From: Colwellia sp. BRX10-3
GTDB lineage: Bacteria > Pseudomonadota > Gammaproteobacteria > Enterobacterales > Alteromonadaceae
NCBI RefSeq assembly: GCF_014077505.1
Contig: NZ_JACGWA010000003.1
Span: 248,001 to 312,000, forward strand
Direction: 5' to 3'
Length of the DNA stretch: 64,000 nucleotides
Position numbers and translations under genes: made by a program. Positions 10,008 to 19,682 of this stretch are shown here, piece by piece (position 1 is the first letter of the stretch; each line of letters starts with the position of its first letter). The notes below the pieces were generated by a model that saw nothing but the letters and a program-made list of their open reading frames with translations, searched no databases and was not told the origin of the DNA.

Positions 10008-10103
10008 GTATTTTCACCTTGATATAAAATTTATCACTTTGGTATTTGAGGCTAAATAAGGCAAACTATTCATTATAAAACCCGTGGATAAAAAGGAAGT
10101 AAA

Positions 10104-11072
10104 TTGCGTTATATAGCTATAAGTGAACAACAGCAGTTAAGTTTTGACGAAATTGAAAAACCAGTAATAGCCGATGATGAATGTTTAATCAAAGTCAGGA
10201 CTATTGGGGTTAATCGCGCTGATATTTTACAAAAACAAGGTTTGTATCCTGCTCCGGCAGGTGAGTCTCCTATATTAGGTATTGAGGCTTGTGGCGAGCT
10301 TGTTGGCGTTGGTGATAATCAAGCGAACTGGAATGTTGGTGATAAAGTTTTCGCTATTGTTCCAGGTGGTGCATACGCAGAGTTCGTTAAAGTTAAAACA
10401 GAGCACTTAATAAAACTTCCTGAAAATTTAACCTATGCACAAGGCGCGGCAATAGCAGAAGTGTTTTTAACTGCTTATCAGTGCTTGTTTACGATAGCCG
10501 AGTTAAAACCTAATGCTAAGGTGCTGATTCATGCAGGTGCCAGCGGTGTTGGCACAGCAGCTATACAATTAGCCAAATCTATTAACTGTCATGTTAGCGT
10601 AACCGTTAGCAGTGATGAAAAAGCGGCAGCGTGTAAAGCCCTAGGGGCAGATGAAGCGATAAACTATCAACAAACTGACTTTGTTAGCTGGGCAAAAGAA
10701 AATAAACACAGTTTTGACGTTATTTTAGATGTTGTAGCGGGTGAATATGTTAATAAAAATATTAATGTTTGTGCGCTAGATGGTCATATCGTTATGTTGT
10801 CAATGCTGGGCGGAAGGTTTGCTGAAAATATTGATGTGGCTAAAATGCTTATCAAACGAGTCAATATTCATGCGACTACCTTGCGTAGTCGTAGTAATGA
10901 ATATAAAACCAAACTGATTAACGCCTTTATTCACAATTTTTACCAGTGCCTTGAACAAGGAACACTAACACCTGTTATATATCAACAGTACTCATGGTTT
11001 GATGTGGAAATTGCCCATCAAGTGATGGGCAATAATGAGAATGTAGGTAAGCTTATTTTGAATGTAGAATGA
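10104..11072 (+). CDS. NAD(P)H quinone oxidoreductase, zinc-free MDR family (PIG3-like)
   Basis: 322 residues. The start is a TTG at 10104 with a good AAGGAAG ribosome binding site. The N-terminal GroES-like domain contains NRADILQKQGLYPAPAGESPILGIEACG, which lacks the zinc-liganding Cys/His set of true alcohol dehydrogenases. The Rossmann domain has HAGASGVGTAAIQLAK for NADPH binding, then GADEAINY, DVILDVVAG and the C-terminal NVGKLIL. This pattern fits the TP53I3/PIG3 quinone oxidoreductase group, which reduces quinones in the cytosol. The physiological substrate cannot be read from the sequence. A strong terminator follows at 11,234. Confidence 0.9.
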   Translation: MRYIAISEQQQLSFDEIEKPVIADDECLIKVRTIGVNRADILQKQGLYPAPAGESPILGIEACGELVGVGDNQANWNVGDKVFAIVPGGAYAEFVKVKTEHLIKLPENLTYAQGAAIAEVFLTAYQCLFTIAELKPNAKVLIHAGASGVGTAAIQLAKSINCHVSVTVSSDEKAAACKALGADEAINYQQTDFVSWAKENKHSFDVILDVVAGEYVNKNINVCALDGHIVMLSMLGGRFAENIDVAKMLIKRVNIHATTLRSRSNEYKTKLINAFIHNFYQCLEQGTLTPVIYQQYSWFDVEIAHQVMGNNENVGKLILNVE

Positions 11073-11233
11073 GTACATTATTGAATGATAGTTAAAATTT
11101 AGCAGGTGTAAATTGATAGAGCTTAAGTTGAGGGAATTAAATTAAGAGTGCAATTATATATTTAAATACTGAAACCCTGAGGTACTTTCTGGGGTATTCG
11201 CTGTGGTAATCATAAGCAAAGAGCCTAAGAAGT

Positions 11234-11274
11234 AAAAAGCCCAAGATGTTATGCAACATCTTGGGCTTTTTTTT
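11234..11274. terminator. Strong rho-independent terminator, bidirectional
   Basis: A 17-bp perfect stem (arms 11234-11250 and 11255-11271, core GCCCAAGATGTT) with loop ATGC and a T-run on the plus strand; an A-run at the other end gives five Ts on the minus strand. It lies between the quinone oxidoreductase and the convergent PEP-CTERM gene and can serve both. Confidence 0.92.
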
Positions 11275-11293
11275 ACATTGATAAACTACGGTA

Positions 11294-12031
11294 TTACGAG
11301 TTTTTTACCGTTGAACGCTTTCTAGCAACTAAGCCTAACATTGCTAAAGCAAGTAACATGATAGTTTGTGGCTCAGGTACAGTAACAGGAGGACAATTTT
11401 GTTGGCATACTTCGATAAGGCCACCGAAAAAAGTTAAATGCGATAAACCTTTATCATTAGGTGTCGACCAACTACCACTTGTGACTGTTTTCGCTAAGTT
11501 AAGACAAGCTAATGTAAATGTAGATGGACTACATGCATTGGTAGCTTCTATTGTATTATCAACTAGCCAAAATAAGTTAAAACCACCACCACTATTGCCA
11601 CCGCCGGCAGCTTTAGCTGTCCAAAAGCGTATGCCAGGAGAACCACCAGTATAACTCCAGTTGCTATTTTTATCTTCTTCTGAAAGTCCATTATCTCCAT
11701 CAAAAGTCCACTGACTTTGTTGTGCATTGTAATTGGTACTTGCAGTGAATGTTGGGGAATTTGAATTATTATTAGTATCAAACTTTGCAATAACATTTGC
11801 TAAATAGACTTTATCAACTCCAAATTCACCGATAGCTACTTTACAAGTATCAAATGAACTAACACCAGGATCTTGGAAATACTCATTATTGCAATCATTA
11901 TCGCCAGCAAAGAAGTGGCTCATGAGTATGTCAGTTGGCGTAACGCTAGCAAAGCTTGGCAATGCCAGCAATAAGCAACAGCTTGTAAATAAAACTTTTA
12001 TGTAAGCAGTAATACGTTTATTAATGTTCAC
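11294..12031 (-). CDS. PEP-CTERM sorting domain protein, exported
   Basis: 245 residues from a GTG at 12031 preceded by AAGGA. This start gives a clean signal peptide (basic NKRITAYIK, hydrophobic VLFTSCCLLLALPSFA), whereas the longer frame adds an unlikely 46-residue tail. The C-terminus has the whole sorting signal: VPEPQTIMLLALAMLGLVARKR, with Pro-Glu-Pro, a membrane helix and a basic end. In known systems exosortase (XrtA type) recognises this tail and the protein is moved to the cell surface, usually with exopolysaccharide. The mature region is Asn/Gly/Ser-rich with four to six Cys and is of unknown function. A PrsT-like gene is divergent at 12,267. No exosortase gene lies in this window. 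Confidence 0.88.
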   Translation of the reverse strand: MNINKRITAYIKVLFTSCCLLLALPSFASVTPTDILMSHFFAGDNDCNNEYFQDPGVSSFDTCKVAIGEFGVDKVYLANVIAKFDTNNNSNSPTFTASTNYNAQQSQWTFDGDNGLSEEDKNSNWSYTGGSPGIRFWTAKAAGGGNSGGGFNLFWLVDNTIEATNACSPSTFTLACLNLAKTVTSGSWSTPNDKGLSHLTFFGGLIEVCQQNCPPVTVPEPQTIMLLALAMLGLVARKRSTVKNS

Positions 12032-12266
12032 TTGATGTCCTTGTTTCAAAAGTATCTTAATATTTGTTAATTTGCAAAAAACATACCACATTGATTTATC
12101 TGATATAAAACAATGTGTTATTAAGTTTTGGTAAGCGTGAGTTTTAAATAGTGTAAAATAATCCGACACTTTATTTAAATTTAGATTAATTATTCATATT
12201 TTAAATTGCATTCTATCAGGATAAATGAGGATAATGTAAAGATAAATTTTTAAATTTGAAAGTGAT

Positions 12267-15059
12267 ATGACATTACTAACTAGATATTTTATTTTATTTT
12301 TTACTTGCACCACTTTTGTTTTTACCTCTTTAGCCAGTAATGCTTCTGAAATTTTTGAATTGGCAGATAAAAAATTTAATCAGCATCAATACGATGAAGC
12401 TAAAATCCACTTAAAAAACCTCCTAAAAGACCAGCCAAATAATATACCTGCGCGCTTTTTGATGGTCGAGTTACTCTTGGCTGTTGAACAAGCAGCATTA
12501 GCACAAACTGAATTAAATATTATTGAAGGGCTTGGTGGTGATTATAAAAAAATTACCTTGCTACGCAGTAAAACGCTATTAATGCAAAATAAATACAATG
12601 AAATACTGAGTATATTTGAAGATAATTATATTGACCAAATTTATGCTGCAAAAATGTATGTATTAAAAGGTTTAGCTCACTTAGGATTAAGGCAGTTATT
12701 GTTATCAGAAGAGGCGTTTAATCAGGCATTAAGTCTAAATGTTAGTAATTTAGATGCTATCCTAGGTTTGGCTCAGCTTAAAGTAAATCGATTTCAATAT
12801 GAAGAAGCGAATACGTTAGTTGAACAGGTATTAGCTACGCCATTTCCACCAGAAAAAGCATGGTTTTTAAAGGCGACTGTAGAGCAGAATCTTGGTAATT
12901 ACGACAAAGCGTTAGTTAATATTAATCGTGTTTTGTTAGAAAATTCAGAAGATGTCAACGCATTAATATTAAGAGCAACATTATTATTTGAGTTGCAAAA
13001 TTACAGTACCGCGAACAAAGATGCTTTACAGATATTAAATAAAGTACCTAATGAACCGCGCGCAAAATTTATTCAGGCGGCAATTGCCGTTAAAGATAAT
13101 GATGAAGAAAGTAGTAAGCAATTAATTGAAGAAATTGCGCAAACATTATCGAAAATATCAAAAGAAGATTTACGCTCTAGTCCTTCATACTTGTACTTAG
13201 CAGGGGTTATTTTTTACCAACAGAATCAGTATGAACTCGCGAAAGAGTATTTTAATCAGTACCTAGAAATAGATGATTTTAATGTTAGTGCTAAAATACT
13301 ATTAGCTCAAATATCAATGAGGCAAGGAGATTTTGAAGGTGCAAAAAGCCAATTGGTTAAAGCGAATATTCAACATGGCGATAAGGGGCAAATTCTAACT
13401 TTGTTAGGTGTTTGTTATCTTGAATTACAACAGTATGAGTCAGCCTTAGCTTATTTTAAACAAGTTAAATCTATACAACCTACAGCCAGCGTTGATCTTC
13501 AGTTAGCAAAGGCTTATTTATCGCTTAAGCAAACTGCTACTGCGATACAGTTGTTAACAGAAGGCGATTTTACTGGTGAACAGCAAGTGCTTGCCGGCTT
13601 ATTACTCGTTAAATCTTACTTGCAAGCAGGTAAAGCAGAACAAGCAATAAAAGTAGCTAAAAACCTTAGTTTATTACAACCTGAAAATCCAGAATTTCAT
13701 CACCACTTAGGTTTTGTTTATCAGTCGGTTGGTAGTTTTGAGCAAGCAAAATTACAGTTTCAAAAAGCACTTAAATTAAATCATTTACATGTTAAATCAA
13801 TTATCAGCCTAGCCCAGGTCACAAGTACAATGGGGCAACCCGACAAAGGTTTGTTGCAGTTGCAAAGCGCGTTAGTGCAATTACCTAACGATATAGATAT
13901 ATTGAAAGCCCTTGCAAACCATTTTGAACGCATGGGGGAAGATAGTAATGCTACGCTTACTTACGAAAAGGCTTTAAAACAAGATCCTAGTAGTGAAGTG
14001 TTGATGATCAATTATGCATCAAGCTTAGCCAAACAAGGCGCTTATGATGATGCAATTGAGGCGATTAAGGCATTTATTCTTTCTCACGAGAAAACTGACA
14101 AAATTTACTTATTGTTGGGACATTTATATCTGAATACGAAACAAGTGCAATTAGCAATTGAAAGCTACCGAGATGCACTTAAGTTTGATGGCAACAAATC
14201 ACAAGTATATTTTTATATTGCAAAAGCAAATCAACGTGTTAGAAGGTTCTCCGATACGGTTGCCGCTTATCAAAAATCTATTGCTTGGGCTCCAACCTCT
14301 TTAGGGCCTATGTTAGCGCTAGCAAGTTATTTAAATCAGGAGTCACGTTATAACGAAGCTATTGTCGTGTTATTAGCGTTTGATGGCGGCGCTAAAACAT
14401 CAGATCGTTTTTATAGTGTATTAGCGCATACTTATTTTCTTAACAAAGAGTATGAAAAAGCTAAAGACACTTATTTAAAAATTAAACAGTCGCAGCAGAT
14501 AAGTACCATATCGGGCTTAGCCTTGGTTTATCAGGCTATAAACCAGCAGAAAAAAGCAATAGCACTGATTGAATCAGCATTAAGTACTGATACTAATAAT
14601 TTATTATTACTTAGTACATTAGCTGAAATATATATGAAGAATAAACAATGGTTAAAAGCAGAAGAAATTTACGTTCAAATACTTAAATTAGATGAAGACC
14701 AACCTATGTGGCTTAATAATGCTGCCTACATTGCGATGTCACAATTGAAGTTTGGTAAAGCAAAAGAGTTCGCGACTCGTTCTTTGGCGTTAGTCGACGA
14801 TGCCCCTGATTCACTTGATACCCTAGGGTGGATATATTATTTAACAAATGAGTATGTTCAAGCGCTGCCTCTACTGCGTAAAGCACTCGCTATCGATTCT
14901 TCAAATGTCGAAATTAAATATCATATGGCGTTAACACTAAAAGCACTTGGTCAAGACAAAGAAGCCTTTAACTTATTGCGCGAAGTAGTAAATAGCCAAA
15001 ATGACTTTACAGATAAAAACCAAGCGTTAGAAACGCTTGAACTTTGGGGGAAATCTTAA
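12267..15059 (+). CDS. prsT: TPR-repeat protein of the PEP-CTERM system, PrsT-like
   Basis: 930 residues with an N-terminal signal peptide (cleavage near SNA, about residue 27) and then almost continuous tetratricopeptide repeats, about 22-24 by spacing. The opening after the signal (FELADKKFNQHQYDEAKIHLKN, then PARFLMVELLL and LLRSKTLLMQNKYNEIL) and total length resemble the PrsT TPR proteins encoded near exosortase genes. The family is thought to scaffold export or exopolysaccharide assembly at the periplasm/outer membrane. The PEP-CTERM gene lies divergently 235 bases away and supports the assignment. No lipobox Cys is present, unlike many PrsT members. TPR content is certain; the PrsT name is an inference from length, order and neighbour. 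Confidence 0.75.
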   Translation: MTLLTRYFILFFTCTTFVFTSLASNASEIFELADKKFNQHQYDEAKIHLKNLLKDQPNNIPARFLMVELLLAVEQAALAQTELNIIEGLGGDYKKITLLRSKTLLMQNKYNEILSIFEDNYIDQIYAAKMYVLKGLAHLGLRQLLLSEEAFNQALSLNVSNLDAILGLAQLKVNRFQYEEANTLVEQVLATPFPPEKAWFLKATVEQNLGNYDKALVNINRVLLENSEDVNALILRATLLFELQNYSTANKDALQILNKVPNEPRAKFIQAAIAVKDNDEESSKQLIEEIAQTLSKISKEDLRSSPSYLYLAGVIFYQQNQYELAKEYFNQYLEIDDFNVSAKILLAQISMRQGDFEGAKSQLVKANIQHGDKGQILTLLGVCYLELQQYESALAYFKQVKSIQPTASVDLQLAKAYLSLKQTATAIQLLTEGDFTGEQQVLAGLLLVKSYLQAGKAEQAIKVAKNLSLLQPENPEFHHHLGFVYQSVGSFEQAKLQFQKALKLNHLHVKSIISLAQVTSTMGQPDKGLLQLQSALVQLPNDIDILKALANHFERMGEDSNATLTYEKALKQDPSSEVLMINYASSLAKQGAYDDAIEAIKAFILSHEKTDKIYLLLGHLYLNTKQVQLAIESYRDALKFDGNKSQVYFYIAKANQRVRRFSDTVAAYQKSIAWAPTSLGPMLALASYLNQESRYNEAIVVLLAFDGGAKTSDRFYSVLAHTYFLNKEYEKAKDTYLKIKQSQQISTISGLALVYQAINQQKKAIALIESALSTDTNNLLLLSTLAEIYMKNKQWLKAEEIYVQILKLDEDQPMWLNNAAYIAMSQLKFGKAKEFATRSLALVDDAPDSLDTLGWIYYLTNEYVQALPLLRKALAIDSSNVEIKYHMALTLKALGQDKEAFNLLREVVNSQNDFTDKNQALETLELWGKS

Positions 15060-15447
15060 TTTATAGCAATTAAATTAGTGATTAAGGCTAAGTTTGGGGG
15101 TATTCAATGGAACAGCCATTAGTTTAAGACAAAACTGACAGAGTATCTGTTAATTTTTATTTTAAGGATTATAGCTAGTCGATAACAAAATGGCGTTTGT
15201 GATAAGCGCCTTTTTTCGGATTAAAAATTTTCTGCTACCTAGTTAACCTCAGTTAGGGATAAGCAAAGCTACTCAACAAGCTATTGGATATGCAGACCTG
15301 TCTTGATAAACACTAAACTATCAATGTTGAGCGATAGAGATAGAATTATTTTTCTCATACTACCTCAGAATATTGATATTAAATGCTATTTTCTTATGAA
15401 ATTGTTCGTAAGCTCTGCAGCTTTTTGCCAATAGAGGGGGGAATTAA
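15060..15447. other. Gene-free stretch with one terminator-like hairpin
   Basis: No reading frame with a plausible start and ribosome binding site is seen on either strand. The only clear element is the hairpin at 15192. The rest is AT-rich with several short imperfect repeats. Confidence 0.6.
15192..15216 (+). terminator. Rho-independent terminator downstream of the PrsT-like gene
   Basis: A GGCGTTT / AAGCGCC stem (one G-T pair) with loop GTGAT is followed by six Ts. It lies 133 bases after the prsT stop codon. Confidence 0.65.
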
Positions 15448-15654
15448 CTAATCAACATATTGGAAACGTTTTATCTGCTTACCATCTCTTTCAATGGTTT
15501 CATCAAACATAGTCAGTGGCCTAACCCAAATCGCTCGTTCACCATATTCAGGTTGATAAACAACCATAGCTTCTTTTGTTTCGCTGTGTGTTGCTATATT
15601 TAGTACTTGGTAAAAATTACCTTTGAAATGTTGATAACGTCCGGTTTTTAGCAT
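15448..15654 (-). CDS. DUF1653 family protein
   Basis: 68 residues. The pattern GRYQHFKGNFYQVLNIATHSET, MVVYQPEYGERAIWVRPLTMF and RFQYV is that of DUF1653, a small beta-barrel-like domain of unknown function. It is the last gene of the moaCDE run, 16 bases after moaE. The role in molybdopterin synthesis, if any, is not known; the pairing may only reflect co-transcription. Confidence 0.88.
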   Translation of the reverse strand: MLKTGRYQHFKGNFYQVLNIATHSETKEAMVVYQPEYGERAIWVRPLTMFDETIERDGKQIKRFQYVD

Positions 15655-15670
15655 GAATATCTCAATATTG

Positions 15671-16141
15671 TTAGTTGGTTTGTTCGTTTGTTAGCTTTTT
15701 CGACCATTGTTGTGAAACTTCATTATCGCTGATTTTGGCGTCTAACCATTTACTGCCTTGCGTGGTGAGCTCTTTTTTCCAAAATGGTGCTTTGGTTTTC
15801 AAAAAGTCGATAAGAAACTCGCAAGCGGCAAAGGCAGCTTTGCGATGTGGGCTGGTTACACCAATAAATACAATTTGTTCACCAAGCTTTAAATCGCCAA
15901 CCCGATGTATAATGGTCACTTTATTCAGTGGCCAATGTTCACGCGCTTCAGCCTCTATGTTATTTAATACTTTTTCTGTCATGCCAGGGTAGTGCTCTAA
16001 AGATAAACCTTGCACACCAAGCCCTTCGTTAAAGTCTCTGACTTTTCCGACAAAAGTGACTACGGCGCCATCTTGGTGGTCATTAGCGAGTTTTTGATAT
16101 TCATCGGCAACGACAAAATCGTTTTGTTGTACGTAAATCAT
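15671..16141 (-). CDS. moaE: Molybdopterin synthase catalytic subunit MoaE
   Basis: 156 residues from the ATG at 16141, one base after the moaD stop codon, so translation is coupled. With MoaD it inserts two sulfurs into cyclic pyranopterin monophosphate to make molybdopterin. Key segments: GAVVTFVGKVRDFN, SLEHYPGMTEK, IIHRVGDLKLGE, VTSPHRKAAFAACEFLIDFLK and APFWKKE, which hold the substrate-binding Arg and the catalytic Lys residues. The longer in-frame extension (to 16273) lies inside moaD and is not used. Confidence 0.96.
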   Translation of the reverse strand: MIYVQQNDFVVADEYQKLANDHQDGAVVTFVGKVRDFNEGLGVQGLSLEHYPGMTEKVLNNIEAEAREHWPLNKVTIIHRVGDLKLGEQIVFIGVTSPHRKAAFAACEFLIDFLKTKAPFWKKELTTQGSKWLDAKISDNEVSQQWSKKLTNEQTN

Positions 16142-16142
16142 A

Positions 16143-16394
16143 TTAGCCGCCAGTAACTGGAGGGAAAAAGGCAACTTCATCACCATCATTAACGCTATGT
16201 GACCAGTCAGTGATCTGCTGATTAACAGCAACAAGTAAACTGTCAGCGGCCATAACTTTAGCCCATAAATCATCGGTTTCAGCGAGTTGCTGACGAATGT
16301 TGTCTGTGGTCATATCTTCGGTTACAGATATTTGTATGCTATCTGTTGATAATTGTTCGCGAAGGCGGGCAAAAAATAATACTTTTATCATCAT
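16143..16394 (-). CDS. moaD: Molybdopterin synthase sulfur-carrier subunit MoaD
   Basis: 83 residues with the ubiquitin-like fold pattern (KVLFFARLREQL at the start, DEVAFFPPVTGG at the end). The terminal Gly-Gly is the tail that becomes a thiocarboxylate and donates sulfur through MoaE. A GGAG ribosome binding site precedes two adjacent ATG codons (16394 and 16391). It sits between moaC and moaE with 8 and 1 base gaps. Confidence 0.96.
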   Translation of the reverse strand: MMIKVLFFARLREQLSTDSIQISVTEDMTTDNIRQQLAETDDLWAKVMAADSLLVAVNQQITDWSHSVNDGDEVAFFPPVTGG

Positions 16395-16402
16395 AAACTC
16401 CT

Positions 16403-16894
16403 TTATTTCGTTGCAGGATTGTGAAAATAGCTTCCAGATTTACCACCCTGTTTTTCACGTAAATGAATATTAGTAATTATCATGTCTTTTTGTACGGCTT
16501 TGCACATGTCGTAAATGGTAAGTGCTGCGGTTGAAGCTGCGGTTAATGCTTCCATTTCTACACCTGTTTTACCGGAGAGTTTACAAAGCGCGGTGATTTT
16601 TACGCGATTTATATCTGGCTCTGCAACTATATCAACCTCAATTTTTGTTAGCATAAGTGGGTGACAAAGCGGTATTAGTTCACTGGTTTTTTTTGCCGCC
16701 ATAATGCCAGCAATTCTTGCGGTAGCAAAAACATCACCTTTGTGGTGCTTTCCTTCAACAATCATCGCTAAAGTTTGCGCTGACATTTCAATGTAGGCTT
16801 GAGCAATAGCAGTACGCTCAGTAACTTTTTTTTCAGTAACGTCTACCATATGGGCATCGCCATCGGCATTAATATGAGTGAACTCGTTGCTCAT
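16403..16894 (-). CDS. moaC: Cyclic pyranopterin monophosphate synthase MoaC
   Basis: 163 residues from the ATG at 16894 (a TTG codon lies directly before it). MoaC closes the cyclic phosphate of precursor Z in molybdenum cofactor synthesis. Diagnostic blocks: [57 protein letters not shown] and KQGGKSGSY. It is the first gene of moaC-moaD-moaE-DUF1653. moaA and moaB, commonly beside it, are absent here, so they must be elsewhere on the chromosome. No molybdenum cofactor riboswitch-like leader is apparent. Confidence 0.97.
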   Translation of the reverse strand: MSNEFTHINADGDAHMVDVTEKKVTERTAIAQAYIEMSAQTLAMIVEGKHHKGDVFATARIAGIMAAKKTSELIPLCHPLMLTKIEVDIVAEPDINRVKITALCKLSGKTGVEMEALTAASTAALTIYDMCKAVQKDMIITNIHLREKQGGKSGSYFHNPATK

Positions 16895-17031
16895 CAATAA
16901 ATAATCTCTTCATGGTTAGCTATTCAGCTTTTTGTAAATACACCGTTTATATTACATTATCTTAGCGCTTACTTAGAGGTTTAAATTAAGAAAGTTGATT
17001 TAGCATTACGCAGATATGACGAAAGTATTTA

Positions 17032-17570
17032 TTAAATTTCATTATCAACGGGAACGAATTGTTCATCGCTAGCAACACCTAATGTGAGTATTTGTTGCCC
17101 CATAACACACTGGCCCGTTAAATAGTCGAAGCGGCTTGAAACACCTGGCATCTTTTTTCCGCGCCTTATTTTTACGGTATCATCAATCACAAACACATTT
17201 AATCTGTTATTGGGCTTGGTTTTAAGGTCCTTTTTCGCGGTGACTAATTGCAACTTTAGCCAATCAAGGTCTTCTCGGTTGAGTAAATCATATAGTGCAC
17301 CTTTTTTAGTCGCAGAAAAGCATTAATAATGCATACCGAGAAAACATGGCTACTGAATCTACCTTTAACCAAACCAAAAGCATTAAAAGGTAGACGACTT
17401 AATTCACTGGCGTGCCAGAGCGTTTGGTGAACTTTACTTGGTGTAGCATGGCTTTAAACCAAGCGCCTTCAATGCCGAGCTGAAAGTATTATCAATATTG
17501 ACTTTAGATTGTTCGAGTAAGTCAGCGGTTAACGATGGTAAATTAAGTTTTGCTGTGGCAGAATTTATTT
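17032..17570 (-). pseudogene. Decayed IS4-type DDE transposase
   Basis: The lower part (17032-17253) encodes a readable fragment with VFVIDDTVKIRRGKKMPGVSS, FDYLTGQ and ILTLGVASDEQFVPVD, matching the region around the first catalytic Asp of IS4-like transposases, and then stops. Upstream, N-terminal transposase-like sequence continues to about 17,570 but in shifting frames with stops (fragments such as IEGAWFKAMLHQVKFTKRSGTPVN and LPFNAFGLVKG). The C-terminal half with the remaining DDE residues is missing. No terminal inverted repeats were identified. The remnant lies between the moa and tad blocks. Confidence 0.78.
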
Positions 17571-17727
17571 GATGTCTCTTGTGTTTTTTTACTTTATCTA
17601 GACAACAAGTATTTTACCATATAGAGGCATCAACATTATTTAAATCAGAGTGTTAACTAAGTTGCTGCTCTATTTTTTAATCCCGTAACTTGAGTGTTAA
17701 CAACTAGCCAACTTGAAACCAATGTTC

Positions 17728-18705
17728 TTATAACGGGGGTTGTAATGCTGTATCATATGTATTCTCAGCACTTAAATATATCTGAACATTTTCTAAGTTA
17801 ATATTACCTTTTTCAAAATAGGATGGAGAATATTCAATAGCCGTTTGGAAAAAATATTCCGCCTCTTTATATCTGCCATCTAACATTAAAAAGTAACCGA
17901 TATCATTGTACGCTTCAGCATGTGTCATCACTTGTTTAAATAGTTGTACCGCTTTATTGTATTGACCATTACGTACATAAATTAGCCCTAAATTTAATTT
18001 CGCCCGCTCAAAGTTGGAATCAGCATCAAGTGCTTTTTTATAATAGTTTTTTGCGACAGTGTAATTATTTATTAAATAGAAGGAATACCCTAAATTAGTG
18101 TAAACTAGCGCAGAATTTTTCTGCGTTTTTAACAGCAAGTAAAAAATTTTTTGAGCATACTCATGTCGGCTATCGAGATCGTTAATTACCGCATAAACGT
18201 TGTAGGCCAACAGTGGTGACTGTTGGTCAAGCTCTATAAAACTCGTTGAAACATTAGTATTGTGCAGTCGCTGCTGATCTAACATGACAGTGCGCTTAAG
18301 AAATGATCTCGCCTTATCCATATTTTTTCTTTCTAAATAATAAATCCCCATTTGAGCTAAGGCTGGAATATAGTCTGGATCAACCTCTAATGCTTTATTA
18401 AAGGCACGAATGGCTAAGTCAGTGTTATGCAGCTTATTTTGTAAACTTCCAATTTTGTATAATATTTCTGTATCTTTTCCATCCATTTCCAGTACTTGAA
18501 TATAATTAAAAATAGCCTTTTCAAATTGATTATTATTCTCTTCATTTTTTGCTATTGTCATTAATTCAGCTTTAGACTGTATTACATTTTTGGACTTTGC
18601 ATGTAAATCACTTTGACTAGATGTACTTGTACAACCTGACGCCGCTAAAGAAAATAGCAAAAACATACTTATGTTAACTAAATATTTTTTAATAAAATTT
18701 TTCAT
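17728..18705 (-). CDS. tadD: TadD: TPR lipoprotein of the Flp pilus locus
   Basis: 325 residues from the ATG at 18705, two bases after tadC. The N-terminus is a lipoprotein signal (MKNFIKKYLVNISMFLLFSL then lipobox AASGC, Cys about 24). At least five tetratricopeptide repeats follow (for example DLAIRAFNKALEVDPDYIPALAQMGIYYL and QYNKAVQLFKQVM). TadD is needed for Flp pilus assembly in Aggregatibacter and probably helps secretin or subunit handling in the periplasm. It is the last gene of the Tad run. Confidence 0.87.
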   Translation of the reverse strand: MKNFIKKYLVNISMFLLFSLAASGCTSTSSQSDLHAKSKNVIQSKAELMTIAKNEENNNQFEKAIFNYIQVLEMDGKDTEILYKIGSLQNKLHNTDLAIRAFNKALEVDPDYIPALAQMGIYYLERKNMDKARSFLKRTVMLDQQRLHNTNVSTSFIELDQQSPLLAYNVYAVINDLDSRHEYAQKIFYLLLKTQKNSALVYTNLGYSFYLINNYTVAKNYYKKALDADSNFERAKLNLGLIYVRNGQYNKAVQLFKQVMTHAEAYNDIGYFLMLDGRYKEAEYFFQTAIEYSPSYFEKGNINLENVQIYLSAENTYDTALQPPL

Positions 18706-18707
18706 AA

Positions 18708-19679
18708 TTAAAAAGCCTTTTCCCAAACATTCATTACTTTCAATACTGCAGGACCTATCGCAACAATAAAGAAAGATGGCCAAATACAAAACATCATAGG
18801 AAAAATCATTTTTACGCCTAATTTAGCGGCATTCTCCTCTGCTGCCTGTAAACGTTTATCACGATACTCTTCTGCATAAACACGAATGGTTTCGGCAACA
18901 CCGGTACCTAATTTCAGACTTTGAACTATCACTGAATTTAAGCCCCTGATATCTTCTAAACCTGTTCGGTCACTAAACTCTTGCAACGCTTGCTGCATCG
19001 AAAGTCCAACACGCACTTTACTACAGACTAAACCTATTTCATGGGCCAAGGAGGGGTGAACAAATTCAAGTTCACTCTTAACACGTTGAAACGCTTCTAA
19101 TAAACCTAAACCTGCTTCACAACAAACAATCAGTAAATCAAGAGCATCAGGAAAAAATTTACGCAGGCTTTGCATACGTTTTTTAGCGAGCTTATGTAAA
19201 ACCAACGCTGGCAGTATATAGCTCAAACCCATGATGAGAGCAAACAAATAAATGGTCACTAGCTGTGATAAACCGGAAAATAATTGGACGATTACAGTTG
19301 ATATCACTATACCTAAAAATAATGATATTAATTTAATGGCATTAAATATTTTTAAGGAGTTTTCCGAGTGAAATCCCGCATGAATTAATGTTTTTTTAGT
19401 TTCCATATCACCAGAGAAACTACTGTGAATGAATGGAATATGATTTAATTTATTTAGGTTATGTTCAAGTGTTGAAGAATAATCCTCATAATTAGCTGTT
19501 GATGGTTGCTTTGTAAGCTTATCTATTTGCATCCGGACGGGTGAGTATATACCTGAAAACAAATAATAACAGGTAATTGCTAGGGTAACTCCTGCACTTG
19601 CTGCGACCAAATATATAACCCATTTTACCATTTCTTGATCTGAGATAAAGCTCGAGAGTAACCCTTGTAAATAGTCCAT
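18708..19679 (-). CDS. tadC: TadC: inner-membrane platform protein (T2SS F family)
   Basis: 323 residues with an N-terminal membrane segment (WVIYLVAASAGVTLAITCYYLF), a second pair near 110-150 and a C-terminal one (MIFPMMFCIWPSFFIVAIGPAVL). The T2SSF cytoplasmic domain has the FFPDALDLLIVCCEAGLGLLEAFQRV block and LGTGVAETIRVYAEEYRDKR. TadB and TadC form the platform that works with the TadA ATPase to extrude Flp pilin. It lies 3 bases after tadB. Confidence 0.94.
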   Translation of the reverse strand: MDYLQGLLSSFISDQEMVKWVIYLVAASAGVTLAITCYYLFSGIYSPVRMQIDKLTKQPSTANYEDYSSTLEHNLNKLNHIPFIHSSFSGDMETKKTLIHAGFHSENSLKIFNAIKLISLFLGIVISTVIVQLFSGLSQLVTIYLFALIMGLSYILPALVLHKLAKKRMQSLRKFFPDALDLLIVCCEAGLGLLEAFQRVKSELEFVHPSLAHEIGLVCSKVRVGLSMQQALQEFSDRTGLEDIRGLNSVIVQSLKLGTGVAETIRVYAEEYRDKRLQAAEENAAKLGVKMIFPMMFCIWPSFFIVAIGPAVLKVMNVWEKAF

Positions 19680-19682
19680 GCT

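Noticed and set aside
16895-17031. Molybdenum cofactor riboswitch before moaC
   Set aside because: The interval is short and AT-rich with no multi-stem structure that could be drawn.
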